Shown here one piece after another: positions 38,401 through 51,925 of a stretch of 64,000 nt of DNA (position 1 is the stretch's first letter; each line of letters begins with the position of its first letter). This DNA comes from Pisaster brevispinus (taxonomy: Eukaryota; Echinodermata; Asteroidea; Forcipulatida; Asteriidae). Position numbers and translations under genes: made by a program. The stretch is taken from assembly GCA_023634235.1 (NCBI GenBank), contig JAMKCF010000047.1:372001-436000 (forward strand). The letters are read 5' to 3'. The notes below the pieces were generated by a model, which saw only the letters and a list, made by a program, of their open reading frames with translations, was not told where the DNA came from and made no database searches.

Positions 38401-39997
38401 AGCAGGTGGGGCTACTTCGAACGCTCCTCAAAAGCATCCCTAATGGCATTTTTGTGCACAGAGCTGTCAAAAAAACAAAGACAAAGTAAGGACGGTCAAA
38501 TCACCCTCAGAATATTACTGGATTTTCACAAGTTGTACACCATTCGAAAGCCCGTCTCAAGGGCTCTCTCTTCCGTGAGTTTGGTTAAGGTCACCATTTT
38601 GTAGGCGAGGCCAGCGTCCTAGAAGTAGGGCTGCCCGAAACTCCACTGTGTAACATGCCTACGTCATCGCCAGTGAGAAAAAGCCGGCACAAAAAGGTCG
38701 GAAATAAATTCTGTGCTAAGCTTGGAAATAACTCATGAACTAGAAATGCTAGAGAGACAAAATTTGTACCTGACTCTGCCTTGGATATCCCTGCTTCCGA
38801 AAATCAAAGTGTTAGGGTCGCGGAGGGCAAGCTTCATACCGGAAATGACCAGCAGGTGGGGCTACTCCGAACGCTCCTCAAAAGCATCCCTAATGGAATT
38901 TTTGTGCACAGAGCTGTCAAAGAAACAAAGACAAAGTAAGGACGGTCAAATCACCCTCAGAATAATACTGGATTTTCACAAGTTGTACACCATTCGAAAG
39001 CCCGTCTCAAGGGCTCTCTCTTCCGTGAGTTTGGTTAAAGTCACCATTTTGTAGGCGAGGCCAGCGTCCTGGAAGTAGGGCTGCCCGAAACTCCACTGTG
39101 TAACATGCCTACGTCATCGCCAGTGAGAAAAAGCCGGCACAAAAAGGTCCGAAATAAATTCTGTGCTAAGCTTGGAAATAACTCATGAACTAGAATTGCT
39201 AGAGAGACAAAATAAGTACCTGACTCTGCCTTGGATATCCCTGCTTCCGAAAATCAAAGTGTTAGGGTCGCGGAGGGCAAGCTTCATACCGAAAATGACC
39301 AGCAGGTGGGGCTACTCCGAACGCTCCTCAAAAGCATCCCTAATGGCATTTTTGTGCACAGAGCTGTCAAAGAAACAAAGACAAAGTAAGGACGGTCAAA
39401 TCACCCTCAGAATAATACTGGATTTTCACAAGTTGTACAACATTCGAAAGCCCGTCTCAAGGGCTCTCTCTTCCGTGAGTTTGGTTAAGGTCACCATTTT
39501 GTAGGCGAGGCCAGCGTCCTGGAAGTAGGACTGCCCGAAACTCCACTGTGTAACATGCCTACGTCATCGCCAGTGAGAAAAAGCCGGCACAAAAAAAATC
39601 CGAAATAAATTCTGTGCTAAGCTTGGAAATAACTCATGAACTAGAAATGCTAGAGAGACAAAATTTGTACCTGACTCTGCCTTGGATATCCCTGCTTCCG
39701 AAAATCAAAGTGTTAGGGTCGCGGAGGGCAAGCTTCATACCGGAAATGACCAGCAGGTGGGGCTACTCCGAACGCTCCTCAAAAGCATCCCTAATGGCAT
39801 TTTTGTGCACAGAGCTGTCAAAGAAACAAAGACAAAGTAAGGACGGTCAAATCACCCTCAGAATAATACTGGATTTTCACAAGTTGTACAACATTCGAAA
39901 GCCCGTCTCAAGGGCTCTCTCTTCCGTGAGTTTGGTTAAGGTCACCATTTTGTAGGCGAGGCCAGCGTCCTGGAAGTAGGGCTGCCCGAAACTCCAC
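35498..39997 (+). repeat. Higher-order block A (source or copy of 41775-46524)
   Basis: Ten monomers carry ordered private marks: GTTAGAGTCG with GAAACACCAC; GCCGGCCGAAAAGG with GAAATTCCAC; AGAGAAACAAAA with GTCTTGGAAG; GTCGTGGAGG with ATTCAAAAGC; GCATGTTTG with TTGGATAAGG; GTGTTAAGC; CTAAACTTGG with TACTTCGAAC; GGAATTTTTG; GAATTGCTAG with AATAAGTACC; and an extra base in the linker A-run. The same marks in the same order make up 41775-46524. Local versions of the first two monomers also occur at 40437-41335. Confidence 0.92.
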
Positions 39998-41335
39998 TGT
40001 GTAACATGCCTACGTCATCGCCAGTGAGAAAAAGCCGGCACAAAAAGGTCCGAAATAAATTCTGTGCTAAGCTTGGAAATAACGTATGAACTAGAAATGC
40101 TAGAGAGACAAAATTTGTACCTGACTCTGCCTTGGATATCCCTGCTTCCGAAAATCAAAGTGTTAGGGTCGCGGAGGGCAAGCTTCATACCGGAAATGAC
40201 CAGCAGGTGGGGCTACTCCGAACGCTCCTCAAAAGGCATTTTTGTGCACAGAGCTGTCAAAGAAACAAAGACAAAGTAAGGACGGTCAAATCACCCTCAG
40301 AATAATACTGGATTTTCACAAGTTGTACAACATTTGAAAGCCCGTCTCAAGGGCTCTCTCTTCCGTGAGTTTGGTTAAGGTCACCATTTTGTAGGCGAGG
40401 CCAGCGTCCTGGAAGTAGGGCTGCCCGAAACTCCACTGTGTAACATGCCTACGTCATCGCCAGTGAGAAAAAGCCGGCACAAAAAGGTCCGAAATAAATT
40501 CTGTGCTAAGCTTGGAAATAACTCATGAACTAGAAATGCTAGAGAGACAAAATTTGTACCTGACTCTGCCTTGGATATCCCTGCTTCCGAAAATCAAAGT
40601 GTTAGAGTCGCGGAGGGCAAGCTTCATACCGGAAATGACCAGCAGGTGGGGCTACTCCGAACGCTCCTCAAAAGCATCCCTAATGGCATTTTTGTGCACA
40701 GAGCTGTCAAAGAAACAAAGACAAAGTAAGGACGGTCAAATCACCCTCAGAATAATACTGGATTTTCACAAGTTGTACAACATTCGAAAGCCCGTCTCAA
40801 GGGCTCTCTCTTCCGTGAGTTTGGTTAAGGTCACCATTTTGTAGGCGAGGCCAGCGTCCTGGAAGTAGGGCTGCCCGAAACACCACTGTGTAACATGCCT
40901 ACGTCATCGCCAGTGAGAAAAAGCCGGCCGAAAAGGTCCGAAATAAATTCTGTGCTAAGCTTGGAAATAACTCATGAACTAGAAATGCTAGAGAGACAAA
41001 ATTTGTACCTGACTCTGCCTTGGATATCCCTGCTTCCGAAAATCAAAGTGTTAGGGTCGCGGAGGGCAAGCTTCATACCGGAAATGACCAGCAGGTGGGG
41101 CTACTCCGAACGCTCCTCAAAAGCATCCCTAATGGCATTTTTGTGCACAGAGCTGTCAAAGAAACAAAGACAAAGTAAGGACGGTCAAATCACCCTCAGA
41201 ATAATACTGGATTTTCACAAGTTGTACACCATTCGAAAGCCCGTCTCAAGGGCTCTCTCTTCCGTGAGTTTGGTTAAGGTCACCATTTTGTAGGCGAGGC
41301 CAGCGTCCTGGAAGTAGGGCTGCCCGAAATTCCAC
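39998..41335 (+). repeat. Three-monomer repeat, first copy (1,338 bp)
   Basis: The first monomer begins at 39998. It has AACGTATGAAC and an 11-bp deletion giving CTCAAAAGGCATTTTT near 40229. It is followed by the GTTAGAGTCG monomer and the GCCGGCCGAAAAGG monomer. The whole set repeats immediately at 41336-42673 with the same total length of 1,338 bp. A difference is ACATTTGAAAG here against ACATTCGAAAG in the second copy. Confidence 0.93.
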
Positions 41336-42673
41336 TGTGTAACATGCCTACGTCATCGCCAGTGAGAAAAAGCCGGCACAAAAAGGTCCGAAATAAATTC
41401 TGTGCTAAGCTTGGAAATAACGTATGAACTAGAAATGCTAGAGAGACAAAATTTGTACCTGACTCTGCCTTGGATATCCCTGCTTCCGAAAATCAAAGTG
41501 TTAGGGTCGCGGAGGGCAAGCTTCATACCGGAAATGACCAGCAGGTGGGGCTACTCCGAACGCTCCTCAAAAGGCATTTTTGTGCACAGAGCTGTCAAAG
41601 AAACAAAGACAAAGTAAGGACGGTCAAATCACCCTCAGAATAATACTGGATTTTCACAAGTTGTACAACATTCGAAAGCCCGTCTCAAGGGCTCTCTCTT
41701 CCGTGAGTTTGGTTAAGGTCACCATTTTGTAGGCGAGGCCAGCGTCCTGGAAGTAGGGCTGCCCGAAACTCCACTGTGTAACATGCCTACGTCATCGCCA
41801 GTGAGAAAAAGCCGGCACAAAAAGGTCCGAAATAAATTCTGTGCTAAGCTTGGAAATAACTCATGAACTAGAAATGCTAGAGAGACAAAATTTGTACCTG
41901 ACTCTGCCTTGGATATCCCTGCTTCCGAAAATCAAAGTGTTAGAGTCGCGGAGGGCAAGCTTCATACCGGAAATGACCAGCAGGTGGGGCTACTCCGAAC
42001 GCTCCTCAAAAGCATCCCTAATGGCATTTTTGTGCACAGAGCTGTCAAAGAAACAAAGACAAAGTAAGGACGGTCAAATCACCCTCAGAATAATACTGGA
42101 TTTTCACAAGTTGTACAACATTCGAAAGCCCGTCTCAAGGGCTCTCTCTTCCGTGAGTTTGGTTAAGGTCACCATTTTGTAGGCGAGGCCAGCGTCCTGG
42201 AAGTAGGGCTGCCCGAAACACCACTGTGTAACATGCCTACGTCATCGCCAGTGAGAAAAAGCCGGCCGAAAAGGTCCGAAATAAATTCTGTGCTAAGCTT
42301 GGAAATAACTCATGAACTAGAAATGCTAGAGAGACAAAATTTGTACCTGACTCTGCCTTGGATATCCCTGCTTCCGAAAATCAAAGTGTTAGGGTCGCGG
42401 AGGGCAAGCTTCATACCGGAAATGACCAGCAGGTGGGGCTACTCCGAACGCTCCTCAAAAGCATCCCTAATGGCATTTTTGTGCACAGAGCTGTCAAAGA
42501 AACAAAGACAAAGTAAGGACGGTCAAATCACCCTCAGAATAATACTGGATTTTCACAAGTTGTACACCATTCGAAAGCCCGTCTCAAGGGCTCTCTCTTC
42601 CGTGAGTTTGGTTAAGGTCACCATTTTGTAGGCGAGGCCAGCGTCCTGGAAGTAGGGCTGCCCGAAATTCCAC
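41336..42673 (+). repeat. Three-monomer repeat, second copy (1,338 bp)
   Basis: This is the head-to-tail duplicate of 39998-41335, with the same 11-bp deletion, GTATGAAC change and linker deletion. Its last two monomers also begin block B, so the 3-mer duplication and the larger block duplication overlap. Confidence 0.92.
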
Positions 42674-45600
42674 TGTGTAACATGCCTACGTCATCGCCAG
42701 TGAGAAAAAGCCGGCACAAAAAGGTCCGAAATAAATTCTGTGCTAAGCTTGGAAATAACTCATGAACTAGAAATGCTAGAGAAACAAAATTTGTACCTGA
42801 CTCTGCCTTGGATATCCCTGCTTCCGAAAATCAAAGTGTTAGGGTCGCGGAGGGCAAGCTTCATACCGGAAATGACCAGCAGGTGGGGCTAGCGTCTTGG
42901 AAGTAGGGCTGCCCGAAACACCACTGTGTAACATGCCTACGTCATCGCCAGTGAGAAAAAGCCGGCACAAAAAGGTCCGAAATAAATTCTGTGCTAAGCT
43001 TGGAAATAACTCATGAACTAGAAATGCTAGAGAGACAAAATTTGTACCTGACTCTGCCTTGGATATCCCTGCTTCCGAAAATCAAAGTGTTAGGGTCGTG
43101 GAGGGCAAGCTTCATACCGGAAATGACCAGCAGGTGGGGCTACTCCGAACGCTCCTCAAAAGCATCCCTAATGGCATTTTTGTGCACAGAGCTGTCAAAG
43201 AAACAAAGACAAAGTAAGGACGGTCAAATCACCCTCAGAATAATACTGGATTTTCACAAGTTGTACAACATTCAAAAGCCCGTCTCAAGGGCTCTCTCTT
43301 CCGTGACTTTGGTTAAGGTCACCATTTTGTAGGCGAGGCCAGCGTCCTGGAAGTAGGGCTGCCCGAAACTCCACTGTGTAACATGCCTACGTCATCGCCA
43401 GTGAGAAAAAGCCGGCACAAAAAGGTCCGAAATAAATTCTGTGCTAAGCTTGGAAATAACTCATGAACTAGAAATGCTAGAGAGACAAAATTTGTACCTG
43501 ACTCTGCCTTGGATATCCCTGCTTCCGAAAATCAAAGTGTTAGGGTCGCGGAGGGCAAGCTTCATACCGGAAATGACCAGCAGGTGGGGCTACTCCGAAC
43601 GCTCCTCAAAAGCATCCCTAATGGCATGTTTGTGCACAGAGCTGTCAAAAAAACAAAGACAAAGTAAGGACGGTCAAATCACCCTCAGAATAAAACTGGA
43701 TTTTCACAAGTTGTACACCATTCGAAAGCCCGTCTCAAGGGCTCTCTCTTCCGTGAGTTTGGATAAGGTCACCATTTTGTAGGCGAGGCCAGCGTCCTGG
43801 AAGTAGGGCTGCCCGAAACTCCACTGTGTAACATGCCTACGTCATCGCCAGTGAGAAAAAGCCGGCACAAAAAGGTCCGAAATAAATTCTGTGTTAAGCT
43901 TGGAAATAACTCATGAACTAGAAATGCTAGAGAGACAAAATTTGTACCCGACTCTGCCTTGGATATCCCTGCTTCCGAAAATCAAAGTGTTAGGGTCGCG
44001 GAGGGCAAGCTTCATACCGGAAATGACCAGCAGGTGGGGCTACTCCGAACGCTCCTCAAAAGCATCCCTAATGGCATTTTTGTGCACAGAGCTGTCAAAG
44101 AAACAAAGACAAAGTAAGGACGGTCAAATCACCCTCAGAATAATACTGGATTTTCACAAGTTGTACACCATTCGAAAGCCCGTCTCAAGGGCTCTCTCTT
44201 CCGTGAGTTTGGTTAAGGTCACCATTTTGTAGGCGAGGCCAGCATCCTGGAAGTAGGGCTGCCCGAAACTCCACTGTGTAACATGCCTACGTCATCGCCA
44301 GTGAGAAATAGCCGGCACAAAAAGGTCCGAAATAAATTCTGTGCTAAGCTTGGAAATAACTCATGAACTAGAAATGCTAGAGAGACAAAATTTGTACCTG
44401 ACTCTGCCTTGGATATCCCTGCTTCCGAAAATCAAAGTGTTAGAGTCGCGGAGGGCAAGCTTCATACCGGAAATGACCAGCAGGTGGGGCTACTCCGAAC
44501 GCTCCTCAAAAGCATCCCTAATGGCATTTTTGTGCACAGAGCTGTCAAAGAAACAAAGACAAAGTAAGGACGGTCAAATCACCCTCAGAATAAAACTGGA
44601 TTTTCACAAATTGTACACCATTCGAAAGCCCGTTTCAAGGGCTCTCTCTTCCGTGAGTTTGGTTAAGGTCACCATTTTGTAGACGAGGCCAGCGTCCTGG
44701 AAGTAGGGCTGCCCGAAACTCCACTGTGTAACATGCCTACGTCATCGCCAGTGAGAAAAAGCCGGCACAAAAAGGTCCGAAATAAATTCTGTGCTAAACT
44801 TGGAAATAACTCATGAACTAGAAATGCTAGAGAGACAAAATTTGTACCTAACTCTGCCTTGGATTTCCCTGCTTCCGAAAATCAAAGTGTTAGGGTCGCG
44901 GAGGGCAAGCTTCATACCGGAAATGACCAGCAGGTGGGGCTACTTCGAACGCTCCTCAAAAGCATCCCTAATGGCATTTTTGTGCACAGAGCTGTCAAAG
45001 AAACAAAGACAAAGTAAGGACGGTCAAATCACCCTCAGAATATTACTGGATTTTCACAAGTTGTACACCATTCGAAAGCCCGTCTCAAGGGCTCTCTCTT
45101 CCGTGAGTTTGGTTAAGGTCACCATTTTGTAGGCGAGGCCAGCGTCCTAGAAGTAGGGCTGCCCGAAACTCCACTGTGTAACATGCCTACGTCATCGCCA
45201 GTGAGAAAAAGCCGGCACAAAAAGGTCCGAAATAATTCTGTGCTAAGCTTGGAAATAACTCATGAACTAGAAATGCTAGAGAGACAAAATTTGTACCTGA
45301 CTCTGCCTTGGATATCCCTGCTTCCGAAAATCAAAGTGTTAGGGTCGCGGAGGGCAAGCTTCATACCGGAAATGACCAGCAGGTGGGGCTACTCCGAACG
45401 CTCCTCAAAAGCATCCCTAATGGAATTTTTGTGCACAGAGCTGTCAAAGAAACAAAGACAAAGTAAAGACGGTCAAATCACCCTCAGAATAATACTGGAT
45501 TTTCAAAAGTTGTACACCATTCGAAAGCCCGTCTCAAGGGCTCTCTCTTCCGTGAGTTTGGTTAAAGTCACCATTTTGTAGGCGAGGCCAGCGTCCTGGA

Positions 45601-46524
45601 AGTAGGGCTGCCCGAAACTCCACTGTGTAACATGCCTACGTCATCGCCAGTGAGAAAAAGCCGGCACAACAAGGTCCGAAATAAATTCTGTGCTAAGCTT
45701 GGAAATAACTCATGAACTAGAATTGCTAGAGAGACAAAATAAGTACCTGACTCTGCCTTGGATATCCCTGCTTCCGAAAATCAAAGTGTTAGGGTCGCGG
45801 AGGGCAAGCTTCATACCGAAAATGACCAGCAGGTGGGGCTACTCCGAACGCTCCTCAAAAGCATCCCTAATGGCATTTTTGTGCACAGAGCTGTCAAAGA
45901 AACAAAGACAAAGTAAGGACGGTCAAATCACCCTCAGAATAATACTGGATTTTCACAAGTTGTACAACATTCGAAAGCCCGTCTCAAGGGCTCTCTCTTC
46001 CGTGAGTTTGGTTAAGGTCACCATTTTGTAGGCGAGGCCAGCGTCCTGGAAGTAGGACTGCCCGAAACTCCACTGTGTAACATGCCTACGTCATCGCCAG
46101 TGAGAAAAAGCCGGCACAAAAAAAATCCGAAATAAATTCTGTGCTAAGCTTGGAAATAACTCATGAACTAGAAATGCTAGAGAGACAAAATTTGTACCTG
46201 ACTCTGCCTTGGATATCCCTGCTTCCGAAAATCAAAGTGTTAGGGTCGCGGAGGGCAAGCTTCATACCGGAAATGACCAGCAGGTGGGGCTACTCCGAAC
46301 GCTCCTCAAAAGCATCCCTCATGGCATTTTTGTGCACAGAGCTGTCAAAGAAACAAAGACAAAGTAAGGACGGTCAAATCACCCTCAGAATAATACTGGA
46401 TTTTCACAAGTTGTACAACATTCGAAAGCCCGTCTCAAGGGCTCTCTCTTCCGTGAGTTTGGTTAAGGTCACCATTTTGTAGGCGAGGCCAGCATCCTGG
46501 AAGTAGGGCTGCCCGAAACTCCAC
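41775..46524 (+). repeat. Higher-order block B (duplicate of 35498-39997)
   Basis: The order of private marks matches block A. The offset is 6,277 bp at the start, 6,078 bp after the 199-bp deletion in copy 89, and 6,527-6,528 bp at the end because block B holds one more monomer. The extra unit is informative: block A monomer 37747-38196 combines the left-half mark GTGTTAAGC with right-half marks CACAAATTGT, CCCGTTTCAAG and GTAGACGAGG. In block B these marks lie in two successive monomers (43825 and 44275). One of the two states therefore arose by unequal exchange inside a monomer. Confidence 0.9.
42674..42924 (+). repeat. Internally deleted monomer (251 bp)
   Basis: The unit runs normally to AGGTGGGGCT (42881-42890) and then jumps to AGCGTCTTGG (42891), removing 199 bp. 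The remaining AGAGAAACAAAA and GTCTTGGAAG marks identify it as the counterpart of the full monomer at 36397-36846. The deletion therefore happened after, or during, the block duplication. Short similarity at the joint (GGGGCT against GAGGCC before AGCG) suggests slippage or microhomology-mediated loss. Confidence 0.92.
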
Positions 46525-49500
46525 TGTGTAACATGCCTACGTCATCGCCAGTGAGAAAAAGCCGGCACAAAAAGGTCCGAAATAAATTCTGTGCTAAGCT
46601 TGGAAATAACTCATGAACTAGAAATGCTAGAGAGACAAAATTTGTACCTGACTCTGCCTTGGATATCCCTGCTTCCGAAAATCAAAGTGTTAGGGTCGCG
46701 GAGGGCAAGCTTCATACCGGAAATGACCAGCAGGTGGGGCTACTCCGAACGCTCCTCAAAAGCATCCCTAATGGCATTTTTGTGCACAGAGCTGTCAAAG
46801 AAACAAAGACAAAGTAAGGACGGTCAAATCACCCTCAGAATAATACTGGATTTTCACAAGTTGTACAACATTCGAAAGCCCGTCTCAAGGGCTCTCTCTT
46901 CCGTGAGTTTGGTTAAGGTCACCATTTTGTAGGCGAGGCCAGCGTCCTGGAAGTAGGGCTGCCCGAAACTCCACTGTGTAACATGCCTACGTCATCGCCA
47001 GTGAGAAAAAGCCGGCACAAAAAGGTCCGAAATAAATTCTGTGCTAAGCTTGGAAATAACTCATGAACTAGAAATGCTAGAGAGACAAAATGTGTACCTG
47101 ACTCTGCCTTGGATATCCCTGCTTCCGAAAATCAAAGTGTTAGGGTCGCGGAGGGCAAGCTTCATACCGGAAATGACCAGCAGGTGGGGCTACTCCGAAC
47201 GCTCCTCAAAAGCATCCCTAATGGCATTTTTTGTGCACAGAGCTGTCAAAGAAACAAAAACAAAGTAAGGACGGTCAAATCACCCTCAGAATAATACTGG
47301 ATTTTCACAAGTTGTACAACATTCGAAAGCCCGTCTCAAGGGCTCTCTCTTCTGTGAGTTTGGTTAAGGTCACCATTTTGTAGGCGAGGCCAGCGTCCTG
47401 GAAATAGGACTGCCCGAAACTCCACTGTGTAACATGCCTACGTCATCGCCAGTGAGAAAAAGCCGGCACAAAAAGGTCCGAAATAAATTATGTGCTAAGC
47501 TTGGAAATAACTCATGAACTAGAAATGCTAGAGAGACAAAATTTGTACCTGACTCTGCCTTGGATATCCCTGCTTCCGAAAATCAAAGTGTTAGGGTCGC
47601 GGAGGGCAAGCTTCATACCGGAAATGACCAGCAGGTGGGGCTACTCCGAACGCTCCTCAAAAGCATCCCTAATGGCATTTTTGTGCACAGAGCTGTCAAA
47701 GAAACAAAGACAAAGTAAGGACGGTCAAATGACCCTCAGAACAATACTGGATTTTCACAAGTTGTACAACATTCGAAAGCTCGTCTCAAGGGCTCTCTCT
47801 TCCGTGAGTTTGGTTAAGGTCACCATTTTGTAGTCGAGACCAGCGTCCTGGAAGTAGGGCTGCCCGAAACTCCACTGTGTAACATGCCTACGTCATCGCC
47901 AGTGAGAAAAAGCCGGCACAAAAAGGTCCGAAGTAAATTCTGTGCTAAGCTTGGAAATAACTCATGAACTAGAAATGCTAGAGAGACAAAATGTGTACCT
48001 GACTCTGCCTTGGATATCCCTGCTTCCGAAAATCAAAGTGTTAGGGTCGCGGAGGGCAAGCTTCATACCGGAAATGACCAGCAGGTGGGGCTACTCCGAA
48101 CGCTCCTCAAAAGCATCCCTAATGGCATTTTTGTGCACAGAGCTGTCAAAGAAACAAAGACAAAGTAAGGACGGTCAAATCACCCTCAGAATAATACTGG
48201 ATTTTCACAAGTTGTACAACATTCGACAGCTCGTCTCAAGGGCTCTCTCTTCCGTGAGTTTGGTTAAGGTCACCATTTTGTAGTCGAGACCAGCGTCCTG
48301 GAAGTAGGGCTGCCCGAAACTCCACTGTGTAACATGCCTACGTCATCGCCAGTGAGAAAAAGCCGGCACAAAAAGGTCCGAAGTAAATTCTGTGCTAAGC
48401 TTGGAAATAACTCATGAACTAGAAATGCTAGAGAGACAAAATTTGTACCTGACTCTGCCTTGGATATCCCTGCTTCCGAAAATCAAAGTGTTAGGGTCGC
48501 GGAGGGCAAGCTTCATACCGGAAATGACCAGCAGGTGGGGCTACTCCGAACGCTCCTCAAAAGCATCCCTAATGGCATTTTTGTGCACAGAGCTGTCAAA
48601 GAAACAAAGACAAAGTAAGGACGGTCAAATCACCCTCAGAATAATACTGGATTTTCACAAGTTGTACACCATTCGAAAGCCCGTCTCAAGGGCTCTCTCT
48701 TCCGTGAGATTGGTTAAAGTCACCATTTTGTAGGCGAGGCCAGCGTCCTGGAAGTAGGGCTGCCCGAAACTCCACTGTGTAACATGCCTACGTCATCGCC
48801 AGTGAGAAAAAGCCGGCACAAAAAGGTCCGAAATAAATTCTGTGCTAAGCTTGGAAATAACTCATGAACTAGAATTGCTAGAGAGACAAAAAAAGTACCT
48901 GACTCTGCCTTGGATATCCCTGCTTCCGAAAATCAAAGTGTTAGGGTCGCGGAGGGCAAGCTTCATACCGGAAATGACCAGCAGGTGGGGCTACTCCGAA
49001 CGCTCCTCAAAAGCATCCCTAATGGCATTTTTGTGCACAGAGCTGTCAAAGAAACAAAGACAAAGTAAGGACGGTCAAATCACCCTCAGAATAATACTGG
49101 ATTTTCACAAGTTGTACAACATTCGAAAGCCCGTCTCAAGGGCTCTCTCTTCCGTGAGTTTGGTTAAGGTCACCATTTTGTAGGCGAGGCCAGCGTCCTG
49201 GAAGTAGGGCTGCCCGAAACTCTACTGTGTAACATGCCAACGTCATCGCCAGTGAGAAAAAGCCGGCACAAAAAGGTCCGACATGAATTCTGTGCTAAGC
49301 TTGGAAATAACTCATGAACTAGAAATGCAAGAGAGACAAAATTTGTACCTGACTCTGCCTTGGATATCCCTGCTTCCGAAAATCAAAGTGTTAGGGTCGC
49401 GGAGGGCAAGCTTCATACCGGAAATGACCAGCAGGTGGGGCTACTCCGAACGCTCCTCAAACGCATCCCTAATGGCATTTTTGTGCACAGAGCTGTCAAA

Positions 49501-51925
49501 GAAACAAAGACAAAGTAAGGACGGTCAAATGACCCTCAGAACAATACTGGATTTTCACAAGTTGTACAACATTCGAAAGCCCGTCTCAAGGGCTCTCTCT
49601 TCCGTGAGTTTGGTTAAGGTCACCATTTTGTAGGCGAGGCCAGCGTCCTGGAAGTAGGGCTGCCCGAAACTCCCCTGTGTAACATGCCTACGTCATCGCA
49701 AGTGAGAAAAAGCCGGCACAAAAAGGTCCGAAGTAAATTCTGTGCTAAGCTTGGAAATAACTCATGAACTCGAAATGCTAGAGAGACAAAATGTGTACCT
49801 GACTCTGCCTTGGAGATCCCTGCTTCCGAAAATCAAAGTGTTAGGGTCGCGGAGGGCAAGCTTCATACCGGAAATGACCAGCAGGTGGGGCTACTCCGAA
49901 CGCTCCTCAAAAGCATCCCTAAAGGCATTTTCGTGCACAGAGCTTTCAAAGAAACAAAGACAAAGTAAGGACGGTCAAATCACCCTCAGAATAATACTGG
50001 ATTTTCACAAGTTGTACACCATTCGAAAGCCCGTCTCAAGGGCTCTCTCTTCCGTGAGTTTGGTTAAGGTCACCATTTTGTAGGCGAGGCCAGCGTCCTG
50101 GAAGTAGGGCTGCCCGAAACTCCATTGTGTAACATGCCTACGTCATCGCCAGTGAGAAAAAGCCGGCACAAAAACGTCCGAAATAAATTCTGTGCTAAGC
50201 TTGGAAATAACTCATGAACTAGAAATGCTAGAGAGACAAAATTTGTACCTGACTCTGCCTTGGATATCCCTGCTTCCGAAAATCAAAGTGTTAGGGTCGC
50301 GGAGGGCAAGCTTCATACCGGAAATGACCAGCAGGTGGGGCTACTCCGAACGCTCCTCAAAAGCATCCCTAATGGCATTTTTGTGCACAGAGCTGTCAAA
50401 GAAACAAAGACAAAGTAAGGACGGTCAAATCACCCTCAGAATAATACTGGATTTTCACAAGTTGTACAACATTCGAAAGCCCGTCTCAAGGGCTCTCTCT
50501 TCCGTGAGTTTGGTTAAGGTCACCATTTTGTAGGCGAGGCCAGCGTCCTGGAAGTAGGACTGCCCGAAACTCCACTGTGTAACATGCCTACGTCATCGCC
50601 AGTGAGAAAAAGCCGGCACAAAAAGGTCCGAAATAAATTCTGTGCTAAGCTTGGAAATAACTCATGAACTAGAAATGCTAGAGAGACAAAATTTGTACCT
50701 GACTCTGCCTTGGATATCCCTGCTTCCGAAAATCAAAGTGTTAGGGTCGCGGAGGGCAAGCTTCATACCGGAAATGACCAGCAGGTGGGGCTACTCCGAA
50801 CGCTCCTCAAAAGCATCCCTAATGGCATTTTTGTGCACAGAGCTGTCAAAGAAACAAAGACAAAGTAAGGACGGTCAAATCACCCTCAGAATAATACTGG
50901 ATTTTCACAAGTTGTACAACATTCGAAAGCCCGTCTCAAGGGCTCTCTCTTCCGTGAGTTTGGTTATGGTCACCATTTTGTAGGCGAGGCCAGCGTCCTG
51001 GAAGTAGGACTGCCCGAAACTCTACTGTGTAACATGCCTACGTCATCGCCAGTGAGAAAAAGCCGGCACAAAAAGGTCCGAAGTAAATTCTGTGCTAAGC
51101 TTGGAAATAACTCATGAACTAGAAATGCAAGAGAGACAAAATTTGTACCTGACTCTGCCTTGGATATCCCTGCTTCCGAAAATCAAAGTGTTAGGGTCGC
51201 GGAGGGCAAGCTTCATACCGGAAATGACAAGCAGGTGGGGCTACTCCGAACGCTCCTCAAAAGCATCCCTAATGGCATTTTTGTGCACAGAGCTGTCAAA
51301 GAAACAAAGACAAAGTAAGGACGGTCAAATCACCCTCAGAATAAGACTGGATTTTCACAAGTTGTACACCATTCGGAAGCCCGTCTCAAGGGCTCTCTCT
51401 TCCGTGAGTTTGGTTAAGGTCACCATTTTGTAGGCGAGGCCAGCGTCCTGGAAGTAGGGCTGCCCGAAACTCCATTGTGTAACATGCCTACGTCATCGCC
51501 AGTGAGAAAAAGCCGGCACAAAAACGTCCGAAATAAATTCTGTGCTAAGCTTGGAAATAACTCATGAACTAGAAATGCTAGAGAGACAAAATTTGTACCT
51601 GACTCTGCCTTGGATATCCATGCTTCCGAAAATCAAAGTGTTAGGGTCGCGGAGGGCAAGCTTCATACCGGAAATGACCAGCAGGTGGGGCTACTCCGAA
51701 CGCTCCTCAAAAGCATCCCTAATGGCATTTTTGTGCACAGAGCTGTCAAAGAAACAAAGACAAAGTAAGGACAGTCAAATCACCCTCAGAATAATACTGG
51801 ATTTTCACAAGTTGTACGCCATTCGGAAGCCCGTCTCAAGGGCTCTCTCTTCCGTGAGTTTGGTTAAGGTCACCATTTTGTAGGCGAGGCCAGCGTCCTG
51901 GAAGTAGGGCTGCCCGAAACTCCAC

